Source: Synechococcales cyanobacterium CNB | GTDB taxonomy: Bacteria > Planctomycetota > Phycisphaerae > Phycisphaerales > UBA1924 | Length of the DNA stretch: 64,000 nucleotides | Reading direction: 5' to 3' | Assembly (NCBI GenBank): GCA_030263455.1 | Contig: SZOZ01000005.1 | Location: 186,001 to 250,000 of the forward strand | In this document: positions 31,398 through 40,695 of the stretch, in pieces | Numbering within the stretch: position 1 is the first letter of the stretch | How the letters are laid out: every line of letters begins with the position of its first letter | Program-made: the position numbers and the translations under genes | The notes under the pieces: generated by a model | Seen by the model: only the letters and a program-made list of their open reading frames with translations | What the model was told of the DNA's origin: nothing | Database searches by the model: none

Positions 31398-34181
31398 TCA
31401 CTGCCGCGCCCGGAGCGCTTCCAGCCGCCGCCGGTGAATCTCGCGGTCAGGTTCGAGCACGATCAGCGCTTCGATCTGCGTCCGGGCGGCGGCAAGGTCA
31501 TTGCGCAGGAGCGCGATGCGTGCCGCCTGCTCGCGCACGGTGGCATCGAACGGAGCAATCCTCGAAGCCCGAACAGCCTTCTCCCACGCTTTGTCGAGGC
31601 GATCAGTCTTCGCGTAGCGCTCCGCAAGTTCGAGCGCGTACGCAGGCGATCGCAGTTCACGGGCGTCGAGGTATTCCAGGTGTTCGATCGCACGCTCCGG
31701 GGCGCCGGGCAGCGAGCCGTCGATCGCCAGCCTGGCGAGATGGCGGCGGGGGAGCGGGTCCTCCGGCCGCGCCGCGGCGAGGCGTTCGAGCAGCGGCGCC
31801 ATGTCCGGAGTCGGCCGACCGCGCGAGGAGGCAAGGGCGAGATGCACCGCCGCCGCAAGCGCGTCGGGGTGCTCGGGATGCCGTTCGAGCCACCGTGCCG
31901 TCATCGCCGCGTCCGGGGTCGGAAGGATGGTTCTGCCGAAGTCGGGAAGCCCCGGCGGTTCTCCCGCACGTGCCTCGCCGCCTCCGGAGCGTTCCGCCCA
32001 GAGTGCATCACGTTCGAGCCGGCGCGCGACCTCGGTCATCAGCAGATCCCGCAGTGTCGGCGTGCCCTCCGGCAGCGCCAGCCCGAGCCGTTCGAGTTCC
32101 GCGCGCGCCCACGGCAGAAAGGCCTCGAAGAACTGCTCGGGAGTGATGTCGAGGACGGCCCGCATGGCCGCGCTCTGGCGATCGCCCGCTGCGTAACGGT
32201 CCATGAGCGCGAGCGGCGCCTCGTTCCCCCATCGCTCGACCATGAAGCGATACATCCACCACCCCTGCGCGTACGCCTGCGAGCGATCGGTCGGTCGCAG
32301 CGGTCGCACGAACCGGAGACTGATCGTGTCCAGGTCGAAGAGTTCATTGCGCTCGTAGGCGCGAACGAGGAGACTCCACCAGCGCGGATCGACCGGCGCG
32401 TGTTCGACCCATACCGCCGCGGCCTCGGTGAACCAGTGCGGGATGCGGTTGTTCGTGCGAGAGAGCGTGACCGTGTGGGCGTACTCGTGCTGGAGCGTGC
32501 GAGGCCAGTCGTAGGGGCCGATGGTGCTTCGCGGGCCTTCGCGCGGCGCTTCCATCGCGATCACGGGGCCGGTCGAGGCGGCCATGGTGTGGACGCGCGG
32601 CATGCCCGTGATGCGCACGCTGAACCACGAATGGTCCGGCATGAGTTCGATCTGCGTGCGCTGGCTCGGCTCGTGATTGAATCCCTCCGGGCCGGCGACG
32701 ACGGAGTGGATGTGTTCCAGCACCGGAAGCATCTCGCGCGCGAGCATGGCATCCGGGCCGGGGCGGAACCGCACGATGAAGTGATCGCTCTCGAGCGTCT
32801 CGTAGGTGAGCAGTTCCTCGATCAGTCGGAGGCTGTTCTCGGCGCGGAGGTTGAAGGGGTCGAGCGAGGCCGCACGGCGGAGGGCGTCTCTGGCGCGCAG
32901 GTCGCGCCCTGCCTGCAACTCGAGGAGCCCGAGTTCGATCCAGGGTTCGGGGAGCGTTGGTCGTCGGGCGGCAGCGCGTTCGAGCGCGTCGGCGGCCTGC
33001 TGGTACTGGCGGGCCTCGCTGAGTGCACGCCCGACCTCGTAGAGCGCCTCGGCCGACCGCTCGGTGCCGTTCAGCGCATCGAAAGCGGCAAGCGCTCGCT
33101 CCAAACCGGCATCATCAAAGCGTGCAGCGGTTGCCGCGGCTTCGAGCGCGAGGAGCGTCCGGTCGCGTGGGAACCGTTCCAGCGCTGGTGCGAGCGCGAG
33201 CGACGCCCCTTCAGGGTCGCTCTGGCGCAGGCGTGCCCGCGCGGAGATCGCAGCCCCGTCGGCCGAGAGGCCCGGCCCGGCGAGCGAGTGCAGCCTTTGT
33301 GCAATGGACTCCGCTCTATCGAAATCGAAAGAATCGACCGCCATCCGGCCCGCAAGCGACCACGCCGCGGCGCACGATGGATTCAGCCTGAGCGTTTCTT
33401 CGACGGCCTTGCCCGCCTCGGGCAGGTTGTCGCGCGAGTAGAGCAGTTCCGCCTCGGCCAGGTGCGCAGTCCACGACAGCCGATCCATCTCGTCGCGTGC
33501 CACGGCGAGCATCGACATCAGCGACCGGTATCCGCCCGCGGCATCTGCGGCCCGGGCACTCCCATGAAGGCGAAGCCGGATTGCTAGCCCCCGTACGCCC
33601 TCCACCAGTTCGTCCGCATCCGCGACGCGTCGCCCGGCGAGTCGGGCAACGAGCGGCTCAAGCGCGGCATCGGCTTCTTCCAGCCGCCCGAGCGCTTCCA
33701 GGGCTTCGGCTCTCAGGCGGATCGCGCGGATGGAGTCGAGGCCGTCGAGGGAGGTCAGGGCATCGTGGAGGTCGCCTCGACGAAGCAACGCCTCGGCACG
33801 GTCGAGCGGGTGGCAGTCGGGATCGTTGAACGCAGTGTCGTCCCATGCCCCTCGGACCAGCGCTGCCCGTGCGCGCAAGGCGGGCGAAGCAAGATCCTCG
33901 TCGGTCCAGACCCCGTGGCGCAGGCGGAGCAAGCGCCGCTCGTCATCGCTCAGATACTCCGCGCCGAGGAGCCTCGTCACCGCGGCGGCGAGCGGCGGGC
34001 CCTGCATCGGCTCGGGTGATGGCGATTGTGCAGGCGAGTCCGCGACTTGCGCCACTCCCGGCAGGGCAAGGAAGTTCACCAGGGCGGCACAGACCGCAAA
34101 GAGCAGGGTAAGGCAGCGCGACCCTGATGTCCCGTGCGACGGGTGCAGGGGCTTCACCCCGCAAGAATGAGCGGGCGTCAT
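31398..34181 (-). CDS. exported TPR protein with peptidase-MA-like zinc protease domain
   Basis: 927 aa from the ATG at 34181, which overlaps the upstream LolA-like stop as ATGA; an ATG at 34193 is also possible. A signal segment (CLTLLFAVCAALVNFLALPG) is followed by many TPR-like helix pairs (about 90-440 and again near the C-terminus). The middle carries LQHEYAHTVTLS, a HExxH zinc site, and HWFTEAAAVWVE, which supplies the second Glu ligand: a gluzincin of the MA-like type. It probably acts in the periplasm as a protease or scaffold. It meets the S1 gene tail to tail with 4 bp between. Confidence 0.82.
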   Translation of the reverse strand: MTPAHSCGVKPLHPSHGTSGSRCLTLLFAVCAALVNFLALPGVAQVADSPAQSPSPEPMQGPPLAAAVTRLLGAEYLSDDERRLLRLRHGVWTDEDLASPALRARAALVRGAWDDTAFNDPDCHPLDRAEALLRRGDLHDALTSLDGLDSIRAIRLRAEALEALGRLEEADAALEPLVARLAGRRVADADELVEGVRGLAIRLRLHGSARAADAAGGYRSLMSMLAVARDEMDRLSWTAHLAEAELLYSRDNLPEAGKAVEETLRLNPSCAAAWSLAGRMAVDSFDFDRAESIAQRLHSLAGPGLSADGAAISARARLRQSDPEGASLALAPALERFPRDRTLLALEAAATAARFDDAGLERALAAFDALNGTERSAEALYEVGRALSEARQYQQAADALERAAARRPTLPEPWIELGLLELQAGRDLRARDALRRAASLDPFNLRAENSLRLIEELLTYETLESDHFIVRFRPGPDAMLAREMLPVLEHIHSVVAGPEGFNHEPSQRTQIELMPDHSWFSVRITGMPRVHTMAASTGPVIAMEAPREGPRSTIGPYDWPRTLQHEYAHTVTLSRTNNRIPHWFTEAAAVWVEHAPVDPRWWSLLVRAYERNELFDLDTISLRFVRPLRPTDRSQAYAQGWWMYRFMVERWGNEAPLALMDRYAAGDRQSAAMRAVLDITPEQFFEAFLPWARAELERLGLALPEGTPTLRDLLMTEVARRLERDALWAERSGGGEARAGEPPGLPDFGRTILPTPDAAMTARWLERHPEHPDALAAAVHLALASSRGRPTPDMAPLLERLAAARPEDPLPRRHLARLAIDGSLPGAPERAIEHLEYLDARELRSPAYALELAERYAKTDRLDKAWEKAVRASRIAPFDATVREQAARIALLRNDLAAARTQIEALIVLEPDREIHRRRLEALRARQ

Positions 34182-35044
34182 TTCGCCTGCCATGGCTCGA
34201 CCTTGATCGCCCAGCCGTCGCGCTTCGCGGGCAGGTCCGTGGACATCGCCCGCTCGTCCACGCGCACGGCGTCATTCGTCCGAACTTCGCGCAGCTGCAC
34301 GAGCGATTCATCGCCCGAGGGGCTGACCGTCCGTACCACGCGCGGCAGCAGGTCCGTCCTGTCGTACCACACGCGCACCTCTTCGAAGTCGGCGTTGTCC
34401 GCCAGTTCGGCGTGAGGCGTCAGGCGCAACTGCCAGCAGTCGGCCGCGTACGCTCGAAGGGCCTCGCTCTCCAGCCCGTCCCCGGCGGGCAGCAGCTCGG
34501 CAGAGAACTCGCGCAGCACGTCCTCGCGCCGTTGGCCGACGGGCACTGGGAACGGCCCCTCACCGAGCCGGAGCGGATCCCACCGCTCGCCCGGGGGGAC
34601 GACCTCGCGCTTCACGATCTGCTTCTCGGAGGGGAGGCGTTCGAGGAGCCAGCGACCATCGAAGACATAGGTCTGCGGCTTTTGCTCGACACGGCGGCCG
34701 ACCGTGAGCCGATCAAACTCGATGAGGAACCGTCGGCGGGGCGTCGCGCCATCGTCGGCCGGATCGGTCACGAACACCAGCGAGCCGTCGCGTGTCTCCG
34801 TATCGCCCGCGATGGCAAAGGTCTTGACGTAGCGCACGGTGGCGGAGAACCGCGTGACGGATTCGCCCGTTCGTTCCAGCTCGCGCAGCAGGTCGTCGGC
34901 GGTGCGGATTTCGCCATCCGTCCGCTCAGGCTGCGCCGGCTCAACGGTCGCGAGCGCGGGGTCCGCGCACAGCGCCAATCCCAGCCCCATCGGCAGCACG
35001 ACCGCACGCATGGCCAGCACGAGCAGGGTCATCAGCGTCATCAT
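34178..35044 (-). CDS. LolA-like exported protein
   Basis: 288 aa from the ATG at 35044 (a GGGGAAGGG ribosome site lies upstream). The signal peptide runs MMTLMTLLVLAMRAVVLPMG to about ALA. The mature part looks like the LolA/LolB half-barrel: FSATVRYVKTFAIAGDTETR near the start, VFDGRWLLERLPSEKQIVKR in the middle. LolA-type proteins ferry lipoproteins or other lipids across the periplasm. The sequence is diverged and lacks a clear LolA signature, so the role is uncertain. It is co-transcribed with the TPR protease gene. Confidence 0.65.
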   Translation of the reverse strand: MMTLMTLLVLAMRAVVLPMGLGLALCADPALATVEPAQPERTDGEIRTADDLLRELERTGESVTRFSATVRYVKTFAIAGDTETRDGSLVFVTDPADDGATPRRRFLIEFDRLTVGRRVEQKPQTYVFDGRWLLERLPSEKQIVKREVVPPGERWDPLRLGEGPFPVPVGQRREDVLREFSAELLPAGDGLESEALRAYAADCWQLRLTPHAELADNADFEEVRVWYDRTDLLPRVVRTVSPSGDESLVQLREVRTNDAVRVDERAMSTDLPAKRDGWAIKVEPWQAK

Positions 35045-35102
35045 CGGTCTGCCCTTCCCCTCGTCCCCATAGTTCAACCCCTGGCGGCGTGTCACGGTTG
35101 CG

Positions 35103-35564
35103 TTACGATCCCCCTGTGGCGTGTCCCGCGCTCCCCGCGGCCCCGGCGGCGAGAAACTCCTTCAGGATCGCTGCGGCCGCCAGAGCATCCCGCCGCTCTT
35201 TCTTCTGCTTGTGCGTCATCCCGCTCTGGGCCATCGACCAGTCCGCCGAGGCGGTGGAGAGCCGCTCGTCATGGAGGCGAACGGTTCGGCCGGTTCGCGA
35301 CGCAATCCGGTCGGCGAAGGCACGCACAAGTGCGGCACGCGGCCCGTCCGTGCCGTCCATGTTCAGCGGCAGGCCGACGACGATCTCGTCGTGTGCGTCC
35401 AGGTGTTCTTCCGCCGCGTGAGCGATTTGGTCGAGGAGCGCATCCCCGCCCGACGTGTCGATCGCCGTTTCGAGCACGCCGATGGGCGAGGCAATCCGCG
35501 TGGCGTCGTCGCCGACGGCCAGGCCGGTGCGCCGATCGCCGAGATCGATGCAGAGGTAGCGCAC
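35103..35564 (-). CDS. ruvX: RuvX/YqgF-family putative pre-16S rRNA nuclease
   Basis: 153 aa from the GTG at 35564. The RNase H-like fold begins YLCIDLGDRRTGLAVGD with the first catalytic Asp, then VVGLPLNMDGT with the YqgF-typical GLP motif, and ends HDERLSTASAD with acidic residues. YqgF matures the 5' end of 16S rRNA and was once called a Holliday junction resolvase. It lies 41 bp after the L,D-transpeptidase gene. Homologous to single-copy core genes in most bacteria. Confidence 0.9.
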   Translation of the reverse strand: MRYLCIDLGDRRTGLAVGDDATRIASPIGVLETAIDTSGGDALLDQIAHAAEEHLDAHDEIVVGLPLNMDGTDGPRAALVRAFADRIASRTGRTVRLHDERLSTASADWSMAQSGMTHKQKKERRDALAAAAILKEFLAAGAAGSAGHATGGS

Positions 35565-35605
35565 GCCGTCATTCTTCGCACGTCGAGGCCGGCACGCTGC
35601 CCGTG

Positions 35606-36883
35606 TCACTCGCGGATGGTGACGCGGCTGACCCCCTCGGCGAGCATCTCGTAGACGAGTTCGACATCGTCGGCGAGCAGGCGGACGCAGCCCATCGACA
35701 TCTGCCGCCCGATGCTGTGCGGCTCGATGGTGCCGTGCAGGCCGTAGCCCGTCTTCACGGAGTCGTCGCCGAGGCCCTCGATCCCTATCCAGCGCTCGCC
35801 GATCGGGTTCATCGGGTCGTCGGCGTCGAACTTCTGGCCGGTGCGCGGGTTTACCCAGTGCGGGTTGATGAGTTTGCTGCCGCGCTTGACGACGAAGCGG
35901 CCCACGGGCGTGCTGTCGCCCTCGCCCAGGCCGACCGGGAACGAGCGGATGTAGACCCACGCCGACTCGTCGGCGGGCGGGCCGGCGTAGAGGTCCAGGC
36001 GGTACGCGCTCTTCGAGACGACCGCGTGGAACGGCCCGCGCACGAGCTTGAGCGACTGGCCCACCTGGATGCGGTTCGGGTTGCTCAGCCGGTTGACGCG
36101 CTGGAGCAGTCGCCAGTCCACGGCCAGATCGTTGCGCCGCGCGATGCGTTCGAGGCTGTCGCCGCTCTGTACGACGTACGACCCGCTCAGCGCGTCGTCC
36201 GCGTGGACCTTCGGCGAGAAGACGAGGTCGTCGTTGATCCGCGCGAGCCGGTCGCGGACCGCCGCCCGGTCGGCCGCGCTCAGCGTCGGATCCCGCAGTG
36301 CCCGGTTCAGCAGCTCGCGCGCGACGACGGGCTTGTTCTCGGTCAGGCTCCGCTCCGCCGCGCCGAGCAGGTTCCGCGCGGTGTCGGTGACGGACGGCGT
36401 GCTCCCCCCTCCCGGCAGCGGCTCGGCCTCGCGCAGCGCGTCGCCCAGACCGGTCGGCGGAGCGGCGGTGTGCGCCTCAGACGGCCGCACGACCGGGGGC
36501 GATGCTTCTCGCGCCGGCGCCTGCACGTCCTCGTTCGTGTCCGTCCGCGTCGCGTTCGGACGGCCCTGCCGGATTTCGAGCGGTGCAGGGTTGTTCGTCG
36601 CCTGCCGCTCCGGCTCCGGCCGCGCCGGCTGCGCCGCCGGGCGAGCGGTCTCGCGCGTGGGCGTCTGCTCGGGCACGAAGGGGTCGCTGAGCATCGTCTC
36701 GGCCGCGCTCGCCCCCGACGGCTCACCGCGGCCGATGCCCATCGCCCAAGCCGATACCACGCCGCCGACGACCACCACGATGACCAGCGCGGCGAGCGGT
36801 CGCCGCCCGACCTTCCGCCGGTGGTTGCGGACGTAGGTGCGGCCCATCTTGCCCGGGCGGGGAGATTGCGAGGGGAGCGACAT
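35606..36883 (-). CDS. LysM and YkuD-domain L,D-transpeptidase, single-pass membrane protein
   Basis: 425 aa from the ATG at 36883, with GGAGGAG about 8 nt upstream. A transmembrane segment at about residues 30-50 follows a basic N-terminus. A proline/arginine-rich linker (about 55-210) leads to a LysM domain (SYVVQSGDSLERIARR), then a YkuD domain with HGT and SMGCVRL carrying the catalytic Cys. The enzyme cross-links or anchors peptidoglycan outside the membrane. All catalytic residues are present. Its presence implies a peptidoglycan wall in this organism. Confidence 0.92.
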   Translation of the reverse strand: MSLPSQSPRPGKMGRTYVRNHRRKVGRRPLAALVIVVVVGGVVSAWAMGIGRGEPSGASAAETMLSDPFVPEQTPTRETARPAAQPARPEPERQATNNPAPLEIRQGRPNATRTDTNEDVQAPAREASPPVVRPSEAHTAAPPTGLGDALREAEPLPGGGSTPSVTDTARNLLGAAERSLTENKPVVARELLNRALRDPTLSAADRAAVRDRLARINDDLVFSPKVHADDALSGSYVVQSGDSLERIARRNDLAVDWRLLQRVNRLSNPNRIQVGQSLKLVRGPFHAVVSKSAYRLDLYAGPPADESAWVYIRSFPVGLGEGDSTPVGRFVVKRGSKLINPHWVNPRTGQKFDADDPMNPIGERWIGIEGLGDDSVKTGYGLHGTIEPHSIGRQMSMGCVRLLADDVELVYEMLAEGVSRVTIRE

Positions 36884-36928
36884 GCAGGACTCCTCCTTCT
36901 TGGCGGACTTCGGTACCGGCGTGGTCCG

Positions 36929-37528
36929 TCACGCCCCGGCCGCCGGACTGGCGATCCGACGTTCGGTCGCGACCGCGTCCAGCGGCACGTCCTGTGCATC
37001 GGTCGGGACGCGGGCGACGACCTGCAAATCGAATCCCGCGCCGACCGTGCGTGCCGCCAGACCCGGACGCGAGAGGAACCGATCATAGAAGCCCGCTCCA
37101 CGCCCGAGGCGGTTGCCCTCGCCATCGAACGCAAGCCCCGGGACGACGACGGCGTTCAGTTCGCCCAAAGGGATCGCGGGTGCATCGGGCGGCGGCTCGC
37201 GCAGGCCGTGCCGCGTCTGCGCCAGGCCGTCCCAGGGCCATCCGGCCGCGACAGGTTCGAGGCTGCCCTCGTCCCATCCGACGCGTGGCAGGCAGACCGT
37301 TCGCCCGGCACGGTGCAGAGCGGCGGCCACCGCGGACAGATCGACCTCGCCGGGAAGGGCGGCGAAGAGCATCACCGGCCCGTGCTCGCCGAGCAGCCCG
37401 GATGCCAGCAGCCTTGCGCAGAGGGCATCGGACCAGGCGGCGGTATCGCTCGCCGCAAGGCCGGCCAGCCGATCCCGCATCTCCCGACGCAGGGCAGCCT
37501 TGGCGGCGGCGGTGTCGGGGCCGCTCAC
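36929..37528 (-). CDS. 5-formyltetrahydrofolate cyclo-ligase
   Basis: 199 aa from the GTG at 37528, which overlaps the rarA stop as GTGA. The enzyme converts 5-formyl-THF to 5,10-methenyl-THF using ATP. The sequence shows an N-terminal helical Arg-rich region (ALRREMRDRLAGL), CLPRVGWDEGSLE, and the conserved VVVPGLAFDGEGNRLGRGAG followed by FYDR, the signature of the family. Length is normal. Linked to folP and purM by pathway, not by position. Confidence 0.9.
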   Translation of the reverse strand: MSGPDTAAAKAALRREMRDRLAGLAASDTAAWSDALCARLLASGLLGEHGPVMLFAALPGEVDLSAVAAALHRAGRTVCLPRVGWDEGSLEPVAAGWPWDGLAQTRHGLREPPPDAPAIPLGELNAVVVPGLAFDGEGNRLGRGAGFYDRFLSRPGLAARTVGAGFDLQVVARVPTDAQDVPLDAVATERRIASPAAGA

Positions 37529-38910
37529 GGCGCGCTCCCGGGGTCCGATCCTCGAATCCGCTCACGCAGGCGGCGAAGTTCCGCGAGCCGCTCGCCGAGG
37601 CGCCGCTCGTCGCCTCGGTCGGTGGGGCGGTAGTAGCGTTTCTCGACGCCGAGATAGTCCTGCCCCGTGAACGCGCCGGGCGCGCCGTGGCTGTACTGGT
37701 ACTTTTCGCCTTCGCGGTCGCGCAGCCTGACGCCCTCGCCGATCGGGGACGAGTTCGGGTCGCGCAGGTAGAGCGGCACGGGCACGGTTCGCCCCTCGCG
37801 CACGTCGGCGATCGCCTCGTCGATCGCCGCACACGAAGCGTTGCTCTTCGGGGCGAGGGCGAGGTAGATCGCGCACTGGCTCAGGGTCAGGCGGCACTCG
37901 GGCATGCCGACGCGCTCGACGAGGTGCCAGCACGCCGCGGCAAGCGGCATGGCGTGGGGATCGGCGTTGCCGACGTCCTCGCTGGCGAGGATGCCGAGAC
38001 GCCGGGCGATAAAGCGGGGGTCTTCGCCGGCGTCGAGCATCCGGGCGACCCAGTAGACGGCCGCGTCCGGGTCGCTGCCGCGGATGCTCTTGATCATCGC
38101 GCTGATCGCGTCGTAGTGCTCGTCGCCGGTGCCGTCGTAGACCGCGGCCTTCTGCTGGATGGAGTCCTCGGCGACGGCGCGGTCGATGAGGACCGAGGGC
38201 GGGCGGTCGCTTGCACCTCGTGCTCTGTTCTGTTGCGACAGGACGGCGACTTCGAGGGCGTTCAAGGCCCGCCGCGCGTCGCCGTCGGACTTGACGGCCC
38301 AGACGCGGATCGCGTCATCCGTGACGCGCAGGTCGAGCCGGCCGTAGCCCCGCTCCGGGTCGGCGATGGCCCGGCGTACGACGTCCGCGACCTCCTCCTC
38401 GCTCAGCGGTTCGAGGCGGAAGAGCGTGCTGCGGCTCACGAGCGCCGAGTTGCAGGCGAAGAGCGGGTTTTCGGTGGTCGCGCCGATGAGCGTGACCAGC
38501 CCTCGCTCCACGTCGTTGAGCAGCACGTCCTGCTGACTGCGCGTGAAGCGGTGGATCTCGTCGAGGAAGAGGATTGTTCGCCGTCCTTCGAGTTCGACCG
38601 CCCGGGTCGCCTCGTCGATCACCTCGCGGATCCGCTTCACCCCGACGCCGGCCGCGTTCTCCGCCACGAACCGCCTGCGCGTCTGGGCCGCGATCACGCG
38701 GGCGAGCGTGGTCTTGCCCGTCCCCGGCGGCCCGTGCAGGATGATGCTCGTGATCGCGTCCGCCTCGATCATCCGGCGCAGCAGACGACCGGGTCCGAGG
38801 ATGTGCTGCTGGCCGACGAACTCGTCCAGCGTGCGCGGGCGCATCCGCACCGCGAGCGGCTCGACGCGCTGCCTGGCCGCTTCGCGCTTGGGTGCCCACA
38901 GGTCGGTCAT
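37525..38910 (-). CDS. rarA: replication-associated recombination protein A (AAA+ ATPase)
   Basis: 461 aa from the ATG at 38910 (a GTG at 38913 directly precedes it). The protein opens with PLAVRMRPRTLDEFVGQQHI, then has Walker A HGPPGTGKTTLA, Walker B LFLDEIHRF and sensor 1 GATTENP, followed by the MgsA/RarA C-terminal domain (YDAISAMIKSIRGSDPDAA, EDVGNADP). RarA helps stalled forks and recombination. It is divergent from the acyltransferase gene across about 84 bp. Confidence 0.95.
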   Translation of the reverse strand: MTDLWAPKREAARQRVEPLAVRMRPRTLDEFVGQQHILGPGRLLRRMIEADAITSIILHGPPGTGKTTLARVIAAQTRRRFVAENAAGVGVKRIREVIDEATRAVELEGRRTILFLDEIHRFTRSQQDVLLNDVERGLVTLIGATTENPLFACNSALVSRSTLFRLEPLSEEEVADVVRRAIADPERGYGRLDLRVTDDAIRVWAVKSDGDARRALNALEVAVLSQQNRARGASDRPPSVLIDRAVAEDSIQQKAAVYDGTGDEHYDAISAMIKSIRGSDPDAAVYWVARMLDAGEDPRFIARRLGILASEDVGNADPHAMPLAAACWHLVERVGMPECRLTLSQCAIYLALAPKSNASCAAIDEAIADVREGRTVPVPLYLRDPNSSPIGEGVRLRDREGEKYQYSHGAPGAFTGQDYLGVEKRYYRPTDRGDERRLGERLAELRRLRERIRGSDPGSAP

Positions 38911-38994
38911 CACCCCGATTGTACACCCCGGATGTTGGGGATCCGAACGGGTTTCGCGGCCCGATGAAGCCTCGAATCGTTGTAGATTGCATCT

Positions 38995-39753
38995 TTGCGG
39001 ACGCTAACATATGCCGTGCCGACCTCACTCTGGCTCATCGCCGTGGCTGTCTGGCTGCTCTGGGCTGCCGCGGCGCGGCGTCTGAACACGGGGCCGCGGG
39101 GGGATGTCGAAAGCGGGCTGGTCTGGCGATTCCTTCGCCTGTACGGGCGGCTGATGCACCGCGTCCGGTATGAGGGGCTGGAGAACCTGCCCGACTCGAC
39201 CGCGCCCGGCCCACTGCTCGTCGTGTCCAACCACACCGCAGGCGTCGATCCGGTCTTGGTGCAGGCTGCCTGCCCGTTCTTCATCCGATGGATGATGGCC
39301 AAGGACATGAAGCTCGACGCCCTGGGGTGGCTCTGGGCGTGGACGGAGATCATCACGGTTGATCGGGACGGGCGCGAAGTCGTCGCCGCGCGCGAGGCGC
39401 TGCGACATCTTCAGAACGGCGGAGTCATCGGCATCTTTCCCGAGGGTACGCTCGAACGGCCTCCCCGGAGCGTGATGCCTTTCCTGCCCGGTGTGGGGTT
39501 GATTGTCAAGCGGGCGGGCGTCCGCGTTCTGCCGGTCATCATCGAGGGAACGCCGCAGGTGGACCCGGCGTGGGGGAGCCTCTGGCGACGAAGCCGATCG
39601 GTCGTCGCGTTCAAGCCAGTGATTGACTACACCGGCAGCGGCCTCAAGCCGCACGAGATCGCGGACGACCTGCGTCGTCGCTATGTCGAGTGGACAGGGT
39701 GGCCCGCCCGCGACCCGCCGAAGGAACTCTTCCCTGGCGGCAAGGGCAAGTGA
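38995..39753 (+). CDS. plsC: 1-acyl-glycerol-3-phosphate acyltransferase family protein
   Basis: 252 aa from a TTG at 38995; a GTG at 39016 is an alternative start and neither has a clear ribosome site. A membrane segment (SLWLIAVAVWLLWAAAA) is followed by the PlsC catalytic NHTAGVDP (HxxxxD) and IFPEGTLERPPRSVMPF motifs. Such enzymes acylate lysophosphatidate in phospholipid synthesis; related families acylate other glycerol lipids. The symbol is by family resemblance. Confidence 0.82.
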   Translation: MRTLTYAVPTSLWLIAVAVWLLWAAAARRLNTGPRGDVESGLVWRFLRLYGRLMHRVRYEGLENLPDSTAPGPLLVVSNHTAGVDPVLVQAACPFFIRWMMAKDMKLDALGWLWAWTEIITVDRDGREVVAAREALRHLQNGGVIGIFPEGTLERPPRSVMPFLPGVGLIVKRAGVRVLPVIIEGTPQVDPAWGSLWRRSRSVVAFKPVIDYTGSGLKPHEIADDLRRRYVEWTGWPARDPPKELFPGGKGK

Positions 39754-39756
39754 GCG

Positions 39757-40224
39757 TCAATGCCCCCCGGTCGAGCCGAACCCGCCCGCGCCGCGAGCGG
39801 TTCCTTCGAGCGAATCGGCTTCGACGACCGTGGCACGAGCGACAGGGGCGATCACCAGCTGCGCGATGCGGGCGCCGTGCTTCACGACATAAGGCTCCGG
39901 TCCCAGGTTGATGAGCACGACGAACATCTCGCCCCGGTAGTCCGAATCGACCGTGCCGGGAGCGTTCGGGATTGTCACGCCGTGCTTCGTCGCCAGGCCG
40001 GAGCGAGGGCGTACCTGTCCCTCGAACCCCGCAGGAATGGCCACAGCGATGCCGCACGGGATGCGGAGAATCCCGCGCGGCGTGAGCGTGACCGCTTCGT
40101 GCTCGAACTCTCCGCGTGGAAGGCAGGCCGCGAGGTCCAAGCCGGCTGCAGCGTCCGATTGGTACGCCGGCAGAACGGCCCGAGAGTCAAGGCGGAGTAC
40201 TCGGAGGGTGAGGTCGTGTTGCAC
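39757..40224 (-). CDS. dut: deoxyuridine 5'-triphosphate nucleotidohydrolase (dUTPase)
   Basis: 155 aa from the GTG at 40224. The five trimeric dUTPase motifs are visible: AAGLDLAA (1), RPRSGLA (2), GTVDSDYRGE (3), RIAQLVI (4) and the C-terminal GGFGSTG (5). The enzyme removes dUTP to keep uracil out of DNA and supplies dUMP. It is complete. It is 25 kb from the thymidylate-synthase-like operon and looks like the housekeeping copy. It meets the acyltransferase gene tail to tail, 3 bp apart. Confidence 0.95.
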   Translation of the reverse strand: MQHDLTLRVLRLDSRAVLPAYQSDAAAGLDLAACLPRGEFEHEAVTLTPRGILRIPCGIAVAIPAGFEGQVRPRSGLATKHGVTIPNAPGTVDSDYRGEMFVVLINLGPEPYVVKHGARIAQLVIAPVARATVVEADSLEGTARGAGGFGSTGGH

Positions 40225-40269
40225 GACGAAACGATACCGCAGGTCAGCTGTCGCGTGCGCTCGCGCTGT

Positions 40270-40563
40270 TCAGAACTCGCCAGAGCTTTCGATGAGGACA
40301 AGGTCCTCGTCGGTCAACTCCTTCTTGAGCTGGACGAGGCTGCGGTTCAGCGTGTCGATCATCCGCTGGGTGCTGGCGATCGCGTTCTCGATGGAACTCT
40401 TGCCGGTCACGGCCTTCATGGCATCGGTCTGGCCGATCTCGCGGAGGTGTCGCTCAGAGCGAGCGCGGGCCTCCTGCAAGCCGCGCAGAAGCGCCTCGGC
40501 CTTGTCTCGGGCCGCGGCGGTTTCGATCAGCACCTGGTGACGGTCCGTCATGGTCGCTGGCAT
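40270..40563 (-). CDS. small coiled-coil protein of unknown function
   Basis: 97 aa from the ATG at 40563, with GGAG about 8 nt upstream. It is almost entirely helical and charged: AAARDKAEALLRGLQEARAR, then IENAIASTQRMIDTLNRSLV, suggesting two coiled-coil helices. No enzyme motif is seen. It lies 45 bp upstream of dut and may be co-transcribed with it. I recognise no family; similar small coiled-coil proteins are found in many planctomycetes. Confidence 0.65.
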   Translation of the reverse strand: MPATMTDRHQVLIETAAARDKAEALLRGLQEARARSERHLREIGQTDAMKAVTGKSSIENAIASTQRMIDTLNRSLVQLKKELTDEDLVLIESSGEF

Positions 40564-40695
40564 GGTTCGGCTCCATCCATCCTTCATCCTTCGGATCACC
40601 GACCCGCCCGTCTCACGCTTCGCCCCTCCTAGGGCGTGGGTGCATTGTCGCATCTTCCTGGCGATGGTCAACCGTCCCCTTCTAAATACCGAACA

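Noticed and set aside
36048-36836. 262-residue plus-strand frame opposite the L,D-transpeptidase
   Set aside because: Ser/Arg-rich shadow of the Pro/Arg linker of the real gene; no start signal.
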